Positions 1 to 10,559 of a stretch of 64,000 nucleotides of DNA are shown piece after piece. Source of the stretch: Viola odorata (taxonomy: Eukaryota; Streptophyta; Magnoliopsida; Malpighiales; Violaceae); assembly GCA_963691705.1 (NCBI GenBank), contig OY829545.1, positions 35,761,475 to 35,825,474 of the forward strand, given 5' to 3'. Every line of letters begins with the position of its first letter. Within the stretch, counting starts at the first letter, position 1. The position numbers and the translations under genes are program-made. Below the pieces are notes generated by a model. The model saw nothing but the letters and a program-made list of their open reading frames with translations. It searched no databases and had not been told where the DNA came from.

Positions 1-163
1 NNNNNNNNNNNNNNNNNNNNNNNNNNNNNNNNNNNNNNNNNNNNNNNNNNNNNNNNNNNNNNNNNNNNNNNNNNNNNNNNNNNNNNNNNNNNNNNNNNNN
101 NNNNNNNNNNNNNNNNNNNNNNNNNNNNNNNNNNNNNNNNNNNNNNNNNNNNNNNNNNNNNNN
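1..163. other. assembly gap (N run)
   Basis: All bases are N. The gap hides the left end of Tat element D and therefore its left target-site duplication. Confidence 0.99.
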
Positions 164-245
164 GCGTTTACCTAGGTAAGGCAACGCCCGCAGCCCGTTC
201 GCAAGATGTCGGATTGGCCTGGGATGGGATAACGCCCATTGTCAT

Positions 246-394
246 GATAACGCGGCGATGTGTGGGACCCCCTCGCTGATGTCAACCATCCCAGGCCCGA
301 TAGCCCGGAGGCTACCATGGCGGTAGCAGCAGCCTTTTTCTTCCTCCGCGGGATATAAGACGAGAATGCCTTGTTGTTAGGGATATTGTTATCA
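246..394 (-). repeat. element D 3' LTR (recognisable part)
   Basis: This stretch matches 35646-35794 with only a handful of differences and ends in the same ATTGTTATCA. Bases 164-245 do not align well with the rest of the right LTR, so the left LTR is rearranged or the true edge lies in the N run. Confidence 0.75.
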
Positions 395-419
395 CAAGCC
401 CAATCGAAAATGAGCCCGG

Positions 420-926
420 GTGTTTTACCAAGGGCTACCGCTTCATCTTCGATCTTACCAAGTTAGCTGGTTTTCATGCGTCAGAGATGATTTGTCTTAT
501 CAGGAAATGTGTTTCTTCCAATCGCCATTCTTCTTTGCTTATAAATTGTCATTTTGTCGCGCTGCTTTTTTCATGACTGTTTCTGCACTTCCTCTAGCTT
601 TGGCTATGGATGATCTTACGAAGAACTTTCTGATCTCGAAGGCACATAGCTTGAAGAACCTTGTTGAGTCTAACATCGATTTCCTGGAGACCATGCTGAC
701 CAAAACCTCGGAAGATGTCCTGGAGCTTCAGGGAATGATGACCCCTTTGCTGTCCAGACAAGGGGTTGCTTCTATGGAGGACTTTAATCCTATACAGAAT
801 GTATCGAAGCTGGCTGTTGCGATCTCCCGCATCGAGGTGACCATTACCATGCTGCAGCATAAGAAGACCTGCCTGGCGTGCTGCTTGAAGGGCATGAGGG
901 TTTCCTCGCCGAACTGTCTTTGGTGA
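420..926 (+). CDS. short antisense ORF of element D (unit a), function unknown
   Basis: The frame is open for 168 codons. Its best protein-like part starts at a methionine near 606 (MDDLTKNFLISKAHSLKNL) and is predicted to be a helical, Leu/Lys/Glu-rich segment of about 100 residues. It lies just inside the 3' LTR of D, opposite to gag-pol. An AATAAA motif follows at 1066-1071. I recognise no domain. It could be the 3' remnant of a further antisense gene copy like those at 2388 and 5926. The sequence around 590 looks like a splice acceptor, so the 5' end is uncertain. Confidence 0.35.
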   Translation: MFYQGLPLHLRSYQVSWFSCVRDDLSYQEMCFFQSPFFFAYKLSFCRAAFFMTVSALPLALAMDDLTKNFLISKAHSLKNLVESNIDFLETMLTKTSEDVLELQGMMTPLLSRQGVASMEDFNPIQNVSKLAVAISRIEVTITMLQHKKTCLACCLKGMRVSSPNCLW

Positions 927-1401
927 CGGATGCTCTAAGGGGAGATCCCTACTGCCCTTGAGGACGATGATGCTGGGTCTCGCGCTTGACCCTTTGTTGC
1001 TGTTCTCTTGCTTTAATGCTTTCTGTGTAGACGCTTTGAGCACTTAGGCATTCGGGCCGTAATTAAATAAAATGTGGCTTTAATTACTACTCTATCTTCT
1101 ACCTTCGATCTCTTGCTGTTTGCTGCTATAGTCAGGTATGGTTGTTGTAAGCCCAACCGCAAATGAGTGTTTTCTTAACATGAGGTGTTTTGGTGCTTTG
1201 AATTTTGAACATAAATGTTTACTCGATCCCTCCTTGCGCCGCGCTCCCCGCGATTTGGACGGTTTTTTTGTGCCTTTTGATTGGCGCTGTTCTTGAACAG
1301 TTGTGTGCGCCTTATCAGATTCTGTAATCATGATTGTTCTTCTCCAAGTGCACTTATTGCATTCAAGGACACGCAAGAGATCGGGATATCCTTTGCCTCA
1401 G

Positions 1402-1411
1402 CTATTTAAAG
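1402..1411 (+). promoter_or_regulatory. TATA-like box of antisense unit b
   Basis: CTATTTAAAG is followed by a pyrimidine-rich leader and then the ATG at 1483. The same arrangement recurs before the antisense genes at 2388 and 5926. Confidence 0.45.
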
Positions 1412-1482
1412 GGGTTTTTTCCTCTCCTTTTTCTCGCTCACCTTCTTCTTCTTATTTCTTTTCTTGGATTACTTGTGATTCA

Positions 1483-1768
1483 ATGGCAGATTCCTACTTT
1501 CTTGATACCGCGGCGTGTGACTCTCTGCCGACTCCTCCAACTTCACCCGATTCGGATCATCCTCCTCCGTCGCCTCCATGGAGGCCATCAGTTCGCCGGA
1601 AGGGTCCGCAAAAGGCCAAGGAAGAAGACTTCTAAAATGATTGACATTCCTTCGCCTTTCGCCAAGAGAAAAAATAATGGACCATTTCCTTCTGCTACCT
1701 CTGGATTGGAAAAGGATTCTCTTCGTGACACAAAATTCTGCGGCAGCGATTGCTACTATTACGGATGA
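1483..1768 (+). pseudogene. short antisense ORF of element D (unit b), frameshifted
   Basis: ATG at 1483 opens a Pro/Ser-rich stretch (residues like PTPPTSPDSDHPPPSPP) ending in a basic patch at a stop at 1635. A second frame carries the basic, Ser/Pro-rich continuation to 1768, so one frameshift near 1600 is likely. TATA-like sequence lies about 75 bp upstream and an AATAAA at 1943-1948. No domain is recognised. Its position among the antisense cassettes of D suggests a small element-encoded gene. Confidence 0.35.
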
Positions 1769-2188
1769 GCCAAGCTCAGCGCTACTGGTCAAGAAAAAGG
1801 ATTGACGAACCTTTTCCTCCTTACAATGGAGGTCTGTCGCTCTCGGATGATGACGACATTTTTTACTATGACATGTACTTGCCTGACAGAGGATTAGTGG
1901 CCTAGCGTTAGGTGAGCTGTAGATGCCGTATGGCTTTTAATCAATAAACTGATGTTTTCCTTTCCCTTGCCACCGTGCTAATTTGTCGATGGCTGACGCA
2001 AAAGCGTTAGCTTGCTGCGTCAGGTGTTCTGTAACTGTTTTGACTCGGCCAATCATTAACTGCCACTTGGTAGGTCATGGCGAGTAACTGCTTGCTTCTA
2101 ACTTCTGAGCATTATTCCACGTGGCCCACTTCTTTTACACGCGTCCTCGCGCGACTGGTGGTTCAGTTATTGCTGCAACATTTTGGGT

Positions 2189-2199
2189 CTTTAAAAGAG
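2189..2199 (+). promoter_or_regulatory. TATA-like box of antisense gene 1
   Basis: CTTTAAAAGAG lies about 190 bp before the ATG at 2388, followed by a CT-rich leader containing a CCCTTCG repeat near 2284-2311. Confidence 0.45.
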
Positions 2200-2387
2200 A
2201 TTATCTTCTCTCTCTAATGGTTTTTGCCCTTATTTCAAATTTTCTCCCTTTCCTATATTTTCTCTGAAAAAGGTTCTCGTCCGCCCTTCGCCCTTCGCCC
2301 TTCGCCCTTCGCCAATTCCGTCCCGCGGATCTTTTTCTTCGAGGTATCACTTCATCCCTTCAGATTTTCTTGTTCATTAGTTTTATT

Positions 2388-5289
2388 ATGGTTGTGACTA
2401 GAACCAAACGATTTCTCTGGAGACCCGTGGATCCAGAAATCGTACAATCACCCAGTATTTTCTCCTGCGATACGGTTTCAAATGCTGAATTGGAGGAAAA
2501 TGGCATCACTTTCCCTCCTGGGTGTGTCCCTACCAATCCCGAGGGTGACATGCGCCTTCACGATCCACTGTGGGGGAACTACAGATTAGTTTATTTTAAA
2601 ATATTCCTTTATGGTTTTCGCCTCCCCCTCTATGCCTCAATAGCAGTGCTACTACGGGAGTACAAGCTTAATCCTACCCAGATAACTCCTTCTTCCTAGT
2701 GTGGGGTTTATGCCTTTCTCCGTGCTTGTACAAGCTTCTAGACAAGTGTGTTATGGGTGAGTTTTGTCTTTCTTCGCATTTTCCTTCTTTCATCCTTTTA
2801 TGTTCTCACATACTCCATTATCAGGAGTTACTGACGGGCAGCCCTCAGGGGGAGCTAATGCCCCCTTGAATGTGATGCCGCTCAGAACTATACCTGCCTC
2901 CCCTCCTGCTTCACATTCCGGTCCTCGGGGCGTTCCGCCCAAAAAGGGAAAAACAAAGACAGTCGCTGGGAGGGGGCGAGGGCGCGTTATTTCCGCGCGG
3001 GCTTCTCGCTTTATCGACAACTGGCTACCGCCTCGTCAGGGAGGGATAAATATAAGTCAGCCTGTGACTCGGCTAGTTGATAGTGATGATAGAAGCCAAA
3101 GCGAAGACGTGGATGCCAAGCCAGACCTTTGTCATGCCTCTTCGCTTCAGCGAAAGAAACTGAGGGTAAGCATGGATGGGCAGGCTACCGGGACCTCTTC
3201 TGATCATGCTGTCGCGGGGGTTGCTGCAGCGCCTGCCATTTTTTCTACGGCAAGAGTTTCCCTCCTGGGTGTGTCCCTACCAATCCCGAGGGTGGCATGC
3301 GCCTTCACGATCCACTGTGGGGGAACTACTGATTAGTTTATTTTAAAATATTCCTTTATGGTTTTCGCCTCCCCCTCTATGCCTCAATAGCAGTGCTACT
3401 GTGGGAGTACAAGCTTAATCCTACCCAGATAACTCCTTCTTCCTGGTGTGGGGTTTATGCCTTTCTCCGTGCTTGTGAGCTGGAGGGCATTCCCGCCCCA
3501 TCTCTCAATTTATTTCGTAAATTCTTTAGCATGACCTGTCACGATTGTTTAATCAGTATTACTCCAAGGTGGGATGACGCGTTTGTGCAGTCGTTCTGGC
3601 AGTGATTTTGTGGCTTTGAGAGGACTGTGGCTGACTGGAAAAATAGCTTCTTTATTCTTGATTACCGTCCCGTTGGTGGCGCTGCGGCTTTAATCAAGAG
3701 CTTATAGGTCCCCTTTGGGCAAACCCAGCGGTGCTAACTAGGAGCGAGCTTGATCAAGCTAACGCTTTGCTGGATAAGAGTACTCGTTATCGCATTCGAG
3801 AATTCGCCTTGTAGAAGCTTCTAGACGAGTGTGTTATGGGTGAGTTTTGTCTTTCTTCGCATTTTCCTTCTTTCATCCTTTTATGTTCTCACATACTCCA
3901 TTATCAGGAGTTACTGACGAGAAGCCCTCAGGGGGAGCTAATGCCCCCTTGAATGTGATGCCGCTCAGAACTATACCTGCCTCCCCTCCTGCCTCACGTT
4001 CCGGTCCTCGGGGCGTTCCGCCCAAAAAGGGAAAAATAAAGACAGTCGCTGGGAGGGGGCGAGGGCGCGTTATTTCCACGCGGGCTTCTCGCTTTATCGA
4101 CAACTGGCTACCGCCTCGTCAGGGAGGGATAAATATAAGTCAGTCTCTGACTCGACTAGTTGATAGTGACGATAGCAGCCAAAGCGAAGACGTGGATGCC
4201 AAGCCAGACCTTTGTCATGCCTCTTCGCTTCAGCGAAAGAAACTGAGGGTAAGCATGGATGGGCAGGCTACCGGGACCTATTCTGATCATGCTGTCGCGG
4301 GGGTTGCCGCAGCGCCTGCCATTTTTTCTACGGCAAGAGTTTCTCAACCCGCGGTAGTTGCTGACGTGCCGACGGTTTGCCCTCCTACCGCTGCTACAAT
4401 CTCGTTGGTGACAGATTCTCCTCTGCCACCTAACGCTCTTGACTCTCCCATTTCTCAATTTATTCCTGATGTGGCGACGACGACTTCTCCAACTTATAAG
4501 CTACCGCTCATGGATCTTCCTCGATTGTTTTTCACTTTTATCTCCGAGGTGAGTAATGAAGGTTCTCCTCCGACTCCGATGATCAATCTCTCTCCTGACG
4601 GCCTCAAAGGGATTTCGCGCTATCGTATGGACTTGACGGGCTTTGGCTTCAACAGCCTCCGTGCTGCAGGGGTAGAAAATCCCTTCTCCAGGGACGAGTT
4701 CACCGCTCCCCTGATAGGAGAAATGATGAGCTCTTCTTCAGAGAAAGAGAAATTCCTTTAGCTTTCGCCAAGAGCTCGCTGCAGGCATGTTGTGAATGAT
4801 TCTCTTGATATCTTCCGTTATTTTCATTATGCGGTAGAGGCTTTTGACAGCGAAATGTGAGATTCTGCCCGTGCCATGTGTGCTCAGAAGGTGCAGCTTG
4901 ACCGATCGTTAGAACAGACGGGGTTGCTGACGCGTGTTTATGACGATTCACAAAAGGAACTACGTAGAGAAAAATCCAAAGGGAAAGCGATATCCGATGT
5001 TCTGGAGGCGGAGTTAGCTTTGGAAAAGAAGAAAAATCTTCTTCTTCGCGAAGAAATACTGGCTCGAGACGAGGAATTCTCTAGGCTCCCGCTAAAGATG
5101 GAGCTTTGGAAGAAGAAGGTCCTAGAGGCCCTCACTTTTAGGCTCGCTGCCCATTTCGGGAGCGGTTCCTTCAGTCCGACCGATGTTGCCGATTGTGTTT
5201 CTGCCATAATAGACAAGGTTAATAAAGGTGGAAACGATGCGTCTTCCTCCGGGGGAGAAAAGTTTGGTGCCGGTAGCGGTAACGCGTAG
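2388..5289 (+). pseudogene. antisense gene 1 of element D: putative gypsy-type transposon (Transposase_28-like) domain protein
   Basis: The first exon starts MVVTRTK and contains a helical segment with GFRLPLYASIAVLL and YKLNPTQITPSSWCGVYAFL. This matches the pattern of the plant putative gypsy-type transposon domain and of the paralogue at 5926. After a GTGAGT intron comes a basic linker (GRGRGRV), a Ser/Thr/Pro-rich stretch, and at 4876-5289 a coiled-coil-like Glu/Lys-rich C-terminus ending near GGNDAS, as in the paralogue. Several stops and a partial internal duplication (2510-4341) disable it. It runs opposite to D gag-pol, as antisense ORFs do in Tat elements. The function of these proteins is not known. 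Confidence 0.6.
2510..4341 (+). repeat. partial tandem duplication inside antisense gene 1
   Basis: Bases 2510-3256 are repeated at 3257-4341 with high identity. The first unit lacks about 340 bp of the domain-coding part (the sequence between TCCGTGCTTGT and the downstream AGCTTCTAGAC). The two copies carry the same intron and linker (GRGRGRV). Confidence 0.8.
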
Positions 5290-5744
5290 CAACTTCTTTC
5301 TTGATTACTGTCCTCTCTTCGTCTGTATTTGTTCTTCGATTCATTACTCTTTCCGAAAACATTTATCGCTTGCAATTCTTGTAATAAGGCTAATGCTTTA
5401 AGATCGTTGATGCTTTTCCCTCAAACGCTGGGTCTTGTCATATTATCGATGTTACTTATGCTACCGCGCTATTTCTTGAGATTGCGTGTCAGAGTTGGTG
5501 CTGCTTTTCAGAGCATTAAATACTTATGAATCCCCTCACTGATGCGATCGAAAAGTGATGATGAAAAAAGACACGTGTCTTTCTTGTGATGAGGCGTTTG
5601 AGATAGGCACCTTCTAGGGAGTAGCGGGGATTGAAGCGTCCTTCTTTTGAAGTTGTGTCCTTCGCGCACGTCGTGCCCTTTCATTGCGCTATCTCGCCAT
5701 GTGTCAGTTGCTAACTGGTCGCGCCCTTTCAACCCCTTTTAGGG

Positions 5745-5754
5745 TTATATAATG
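5745..5754 (+). promoter_or_regulatory. TATA box of antisense gene 2
   Basis: TTATATAATG is followed by a T/C-rich leader of about 170 bp leading to the ATG at 5926. The spacing and composition look like a normal plant promoter. Confidence 0.5.
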
Positions 5755-5925
5755 TTTTTTCCCCCGCCTTCTTTTTTCTTTTTTATCTCTTTCTTCGCTC
5801 ATTGCTTCCTTCTGAAAATAACTTACGCCGCTTCTTCTCCTTTGCTCTGGGATTCTCAGGATTCCTTTTACGAAGGTACACACATTATTTCCTTCTTTTA
5901 TTTTCTCTTTTCTTTTTTACTAGTT

Positions 5926-7769
5926 ATGGCTAAGACCCGTTCTTCAAAATCTTCCGAGGGAGAAAGTTCCCAAACATCTGCTGGGGAGGAGAAAATCAAC
6001 AACACCCCCACTTGTCTTTACACTTTGCCCTTAGTTCATCATTGTCTGTCCGATTTTAATGTTCGGATTCCTCAGGGCTACTCAACTAGTGTCGCCACTG
6101 ACCCTCTCCGCCTTAATAGTACAATGCCCAATAATAGTAGGATATTGTATGCCAAACTGTTTGACCATGGGTTTCGGCTTCCCCTTGACCCACTTGTGAA
6201 ACTGTTGCTGGCCGATTTTGACTTGAATCCGGCCCAACTGAGTCCTAACGCAATTTGCGTTGTCAGCGCTTTTGCGGCCTTGTGCCGGTTCAAAGGGATT
6301 GAGTCCCCTTCACTAGTGTTGCTTCACGATATTTTCCAGTTGTACTCTCGTAAGGGGGTAATATCAATATCACCCCGCTATGATGATGACTCACTGAATC
6401 CCTTTACATGGAAACTTATGGGTATCGAGTCTTCTGTTCCTCGTTGGAAAGAAGAATTTTTTGTTGTTAACCTGCCCGAGCCTTTGTGGAGAACTGGCTT
6501 TAACGAGGAAATCAAAAATGAGGCCTAGGGTAGCAGAAAACCACTCTCCGATCCAGAAGATGGTTGGTTAAAGACGCTGCTCCAGATGGACTTCAGTGTT
6601 GACACTCGTAAAGTGGCAAACAGAGTGGCAGTTCCAGAGTGTAGAATGGGTGAGTGTTTGCCCTTATTCTTTCGCACTGTTGGGAAATGCTAACGCTAAC
6701 ATTTTTTCATGACTGTGCAGTAGTTCCACCCGGTTGGGAGCCCGAATACATTCGGAGGAAAAAGAGGAGGGAGCAAACGCGAAGGGCCCAAGCTGCCGCT
6801 GCTGCTGCTGCTGAAGGTGGGGCTATCGGTGTTACTTTGGTCGTGCCACCTTCTCAGGGAGTTGCCGCTACTGCCAACACTGCTCAAGTGTTGTCTTCGC
6901 GGACGCGCGTTACGAGAAGGAAAAGAAGTAAAAAGGAAACCGGCGTGCCCCCTACTCTTTCCCAGGCTACCGCTTCTCTAGAAGTATCCGCTGGTCCAAT
7001 TCCTACCGAGATTCCTTTGGTTTCTTCTTCTAACCAGGTATATCTGTTCACTACCGCTCCTGATTTCTTCGTTCTTTTGCTGTGTCCTCATTGTATTTCC
7101 TTTTCTTAGGGAGTTGGCGACGTTTCCCCTCATTCTCTTCCTCACGAAGATATGTCCTTTGCAAGCGAGCTTGCCGAGCGGCGGAAGAAAATTCACCACG
7201 ACATTCATAGCAGTCCGTCGTCGTCCGATGCTAACCCATCCCTAACAACTGCCACAAGGAATGACGCGCCTCCCGAGCAACCTCAAGGTGCTGGTCCTGC
7301 TGTCGATCTCCGTACTTTTGTTGACTCTCCCCTCCATTCCACCTCTGGCGCTGTGGGTTTTAGCTCGGAGATGCTGGGTTATGAGGCAGTCGGTGGTGGT
7401 GAGTCTTTTGTTTCTACCTTAGAAGGTACTGCTGACCGCCCTTCTTCTCCTCCTGCAATGTTTTTTATTCCTTCGTCCCCGCTTGCTACCGCAAAGGACA
7501 ATTCTGCTTCTGACTTTATGATTGGCGTAACTCCGTACGCTCCTCCCAGCTTTCCTACCCACCACGTTAACCTGGGTGGCCTTAGGGAGAAAGCTTTTCA
7601 AGTTTCCGAGACTGATAGCTCTGAGGCTGTTCTTGCGTCTACCTCTCTATTGGCGGCTCGAATATTGTCGCACCAAAGGGAGAAGGATGTGTTTCTAGCC
7701 AAGGGTCATCAGGGACGCATGGATTTTCTTCGCTCTCAAATGTTTTCCTCCTTCTGCCATGCTCATTAT
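5926..7769 (+). pseudogene. antisense gene 2 of element D, 5' part (Transposase_28-like)
   Basis: The start MAKTRSSKSSEGESS is preferred over the upstream Phe-rich frame, which is leader sequence. Residues about 30-190 hold the gypsy-type transposon domain, including FDHGFRLPLDPLVKLLLADF, LNPAQLSPNA and ISISPRYDD. One TAG stop falls at 6526-6528 in an otherwise open frame. Two introns are visible: about 6649-6719 (GTGAGT...TGTGCAG) and 7037-7110 (GTATAT...TTCTTAG). The third exon is Ser/Pro-rich and is cut at 7769 by element B. The last five bases (ATTAT) are its target-site duplication. The gene resumes in frame at 20267. It is paralogous to the gene at 2388. Confidence 0.65.
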
Positions 7770-7954
7770 TGTTGCGTTCCTTGTAGGCTAGAACGCCCTC
7801 CTTAGATCGTTGTCTGACGACGTGGCTTTCAATGCGGAAAATAACTCGAAGAAGACACGTGAATCTCCAAGTCGCAATGCTTGGCACTCCACGCAGAATC
7901 CCTTGAGGATCTTGCGTCAAACCTTTGAATCTCCAAATCGCAATGCTTGGCAAT

Positions 7955-9021
7955 TGATACGATCCTGGCTCCTTAGGATGCGTAACACCAACTGTGATCT
8001 TTGTTCAAAGGTGGATTTCCTGCGGAATAGATAGAACTGATAGATAACTCAACAAGTACGAGCTTAGACCACTTAGCTAACCTGTGCTAAGAGCCCTAAT
8101 CGATTTCAAGTCAAGGATCTTGAATCGGATTCTTAGGACTAGACTCAACGATGTGAGAATCACACTAAGATAAACGACACAATAATGCAATTCCAAGATT
8201 TACTTGTATACGACTTAAGTATTGCAGACTCAAGAAGAACAAGGTTCAACCGACTTGAACAAGGGGCGGAGATTGAAGAGAATATCTCAATTTATCAAAT
8301 AACAACCAAGTTTCTAAGGAGGCCAAGCGGCTTCTTATATAGGTTACAAGTAAACCCTAATTCCAAAATAGGAATATTACATAAAGTAAAACACTTAACT
8401 AAAGTAGAACACTTAACTAATTAATTAAAGTACCTAATTAATTAATTAAACTAAATAAATATAAAGGCGCAGCCTTGCTAAAAAGAGCAGTCAACGCGCG
8501 TCAACTCCAGGATAGGCGAAACGGACAAGAGCCGTTGTCAACAAAGAGCAGACAGGTGTGAACGCGGAACGGGTACAGCAATCGGCATGCGCGACACATG
8601 CTTGAATCGGCAACGATAAGCAAAACGGACAAGTGCCGTTTTGAGACAATCGGTCGAACCATTGAAACGGACAAGAGTCGTTTCTGCTGCATCGGGTGGA
8701 CGCCAAGGCTTGCTCATCGGCCAAGAGTCCCCAACGAGTTCGATCGGCCAGACACCGTTTCCTCCACATCGGACAAGCGGAACGGTCATAGCAAACGACA
8801 ACGGATAGGTGAAACGGTCGAGTGCCGATAGAGTGAATCGGTCAAGTGCCGATTCACGGAAGCTGTCAAGCCGAATCATCACCACACCTGGTAATGGTTG
8901 AATCGCCCAAATGCGTGGGATCATATCTCCAATTGCAGCTTCCCCACTCGTCATCCCACACGTTAACTCTTGCAACGGATCGGCTGGTGGTAACGGCACC
9001 TTGATGCGTGTGTTCGCATCA
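7955..9021 (-). repeat. element A 3' LTR
   Basis: It runs from TGATACGATCC to TTCGCATCA on the plus strand. The next bases inward, read on the minus strand, are a polypurine tract (GAAGAAAGAGGGAA). The gag frame enters this LTR and stops at 8538. A 9-bp perfect inverted repeat with a 7-nt spacer lies at 8833-8857. Confidence 0.92.
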
Positions 9022-10559
9022 TTCCCTCTTTCTTCGGAAAGATTCATCCTCGAATCTTGCTCAGTATAGTCTGTCCAGAAAAGGTTTCCCATTGTATGCT
9101 CGCGCCATCTCTTGCGCTTCCAGGCCGATGTGCTAGGATTGGTAGTAGGAGGATTCACATCATTCCATCTTCCTTCAGAAGGATTCGTCCTCGAATGTGG
9201 ATCTACATCATTCCGTCGCCCTTTGGAAGGATTCGCCCTCGAATCCGAAACAACATTATCCGATAGGACACAGTCATCAAACTCATCATGTGCATCATAA
9301 CTGCGCAAAAGATCATGCGACCGATATAAGTGATTGCGCCTGAAAAGAGTTCTTCCAAGCCCTTCTCGGTTAGGATTTGCCGAAAAAGACACCATGGTCG
9401 CACAAGACTCTTTTCCAACTCTTGGCAGGGAGGTAAGAAACTCCTCTTCTGCCAATAGGCCCTTCTTTCCCTGCACATGAGAGAAAACAACACTAGAAAG
9501 GAGAACAAACGGGTGAGGGTTAGTGAACTCGAAACGCCAGTGGTTTGTTTCCAAACGGGTGAGGATTACTTCTCTCCCTATGGCATCCCCACTCTCTACT
9601 CCTTTAGTATCCACGCTTACTAACGCATGCTCAATCTTTTCATGCGGGTTGTTTTCTTCACTCTCTCTTTTCTTTTCAGTTCTCTGCTCCCCTCTTTGTC
9701 TCTCAATATCCTTAGGGATTTGTGGATCGGTTCTTGGATCCATATCATTCTCCCTTTCTTCAAGAAGATTCGTCCTCGAATCTTGCTCGATGTTAATGAG
9801 AACAATTTCAGTAACAGCAGGCACCTCAGCGACTTGAATCTCTTCATCAATCAAATCGCTACTGACCGACTTCCCTGGAGGTATGGCAGTAGTCAACTCC
9901 TTTGGAATCGGACTCAAACTGATATCAGCTTGCTGCCCAAACGACTCCCTCCTCACCGTCGGCTTAGTAGGCCTGTGACGATGATGAGGATGTCGTTGTC
10001 TCCTGTGCTTCTCCACGCTGATCGCCGTTTGTAACATATCCTCTAAGGAGAAGAACTCAACGTACTGGAGTAGATCGAATATCTCTCGATTGAGGCCTTC
10101 GAAGAATCTGTCCATCGTCTTCCGTTCGGTCTCCATGACTTGTGCTTTCTCTAAGGCAATCTCCATCTCATTAAAGTACTCCTCAACACTCTTATTACCT
10201 TGTGTCAAGGTTTCCGGCTTTTGGAGCCGCTCACGGTTAAAGTTAGAGGGAACAAACCGATTCCTCATGATCCGTTTCATCTCTCCCCAATCATAAATCG
10301 GATCAGCGTAAACAGCCGTTCTCTGGTGATTGAGCTGATTCCACCAACGTGAAACGTCCCCAGTAAGGGCAGTCACTGCTATCCTGACTTTCTTCCTTTC
10401 TGAATAATCATGGCAGCGAAAGATAGATTGCACATCTCGCTCCCAATCCAAATACGCCTGCGGACTGTTCATTGCAGCAAACGGCGGAAGTCCGTTACAT
10501 GTTTCGGCAACAGTCCTCAAACTCCTTCCACGCCTTTCGGACCATTGTGGGCAAGACAT
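8538..10559 (-). CDS. gag: element A Gag-like polyprotein (673 aa), uninterrupted
   Basis: Residues about 20-190 are a retrotransposon capsid domain (YLDWERDVQSIFRCHDYSE, SRWWNQL, RNRFVP, EYFNEMEIAL), colinear with element C. No CCHC knuckle, no DxGS protease and no RT motif follow. The middle is charged and retains a relic of the C linker (NPHEKIEHA). A region around residues 340-410 (minus strand of about 9330-9545) matches the second frame of element E but not B or C. Four copies of a DSRxNxSExxxND motif follow. The frame then crosses the polypurine tract and ends in the LTR. The absence of stops over 2 kb suggests recent selection or a very young copy. Confidence 0.85.
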   Translation of the reverse strand: MSCPQWSERRGRSLRTVAETCNGLPPFAAMNSPQAYLDWERDVQSIFRCHDYSERKKVRIAVTALTGDVSRWWNQLNHQRTAVYADPIYDWGEMKRIMRNRFVPSNFNRERLQKPETLTQGNKSVEEYFNEMEIALEKAQVMETERKTMDRFFEGLNREIFDLLQYVEFFSLEDMLQTAISVEKHRRQRHPHHRHRPTKPTVRRESFGQQADISLSPIPKELTTAIPPGKSVSSDLIDEEIQVAEVPAVTEIVLINIEQDSRTNLLEERENDMDPRTDPQIPKDIERQRGEQRTEKKRESEENNPHEKIEHALVSVDTKGVESGDAIGREVILTRLETNHWRFEFTNPHPFVLLSSVVFSHVQGKKGLLAEEEFLTSLPRVGKESCATMVSFSANPNREGLGRTLFRRNHLYRSHDLLRSYDAHDEFDDCVLSDNVVSDSRANPSKGRRNDVDPHSRTNPSEGRWNDVNPPTTNPSTSAWKRKRWREHTMGNLFWTDYTEQDSRMNLSEERGNDANTRIKVPLPPADPLQELTCGMTSGEAAIGDMIPRIWAIQPLPGVVMIRLDSFRESALDRFTLSALDRFTYPLSFAMTVPLVRCGGNGVWPIELVGDSWPMSKPWRPPDAAETTLVRFNGSTDCLKTALVRFAYRCRFKHVSRMPIAVPVPRSHLSALC

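Noticed and set aside
8491..8769. Cys/Ser-rich small frames in the A LTRs
   Set aside because: They are alternative frames of the U3 palindrome array and of the gag tail.
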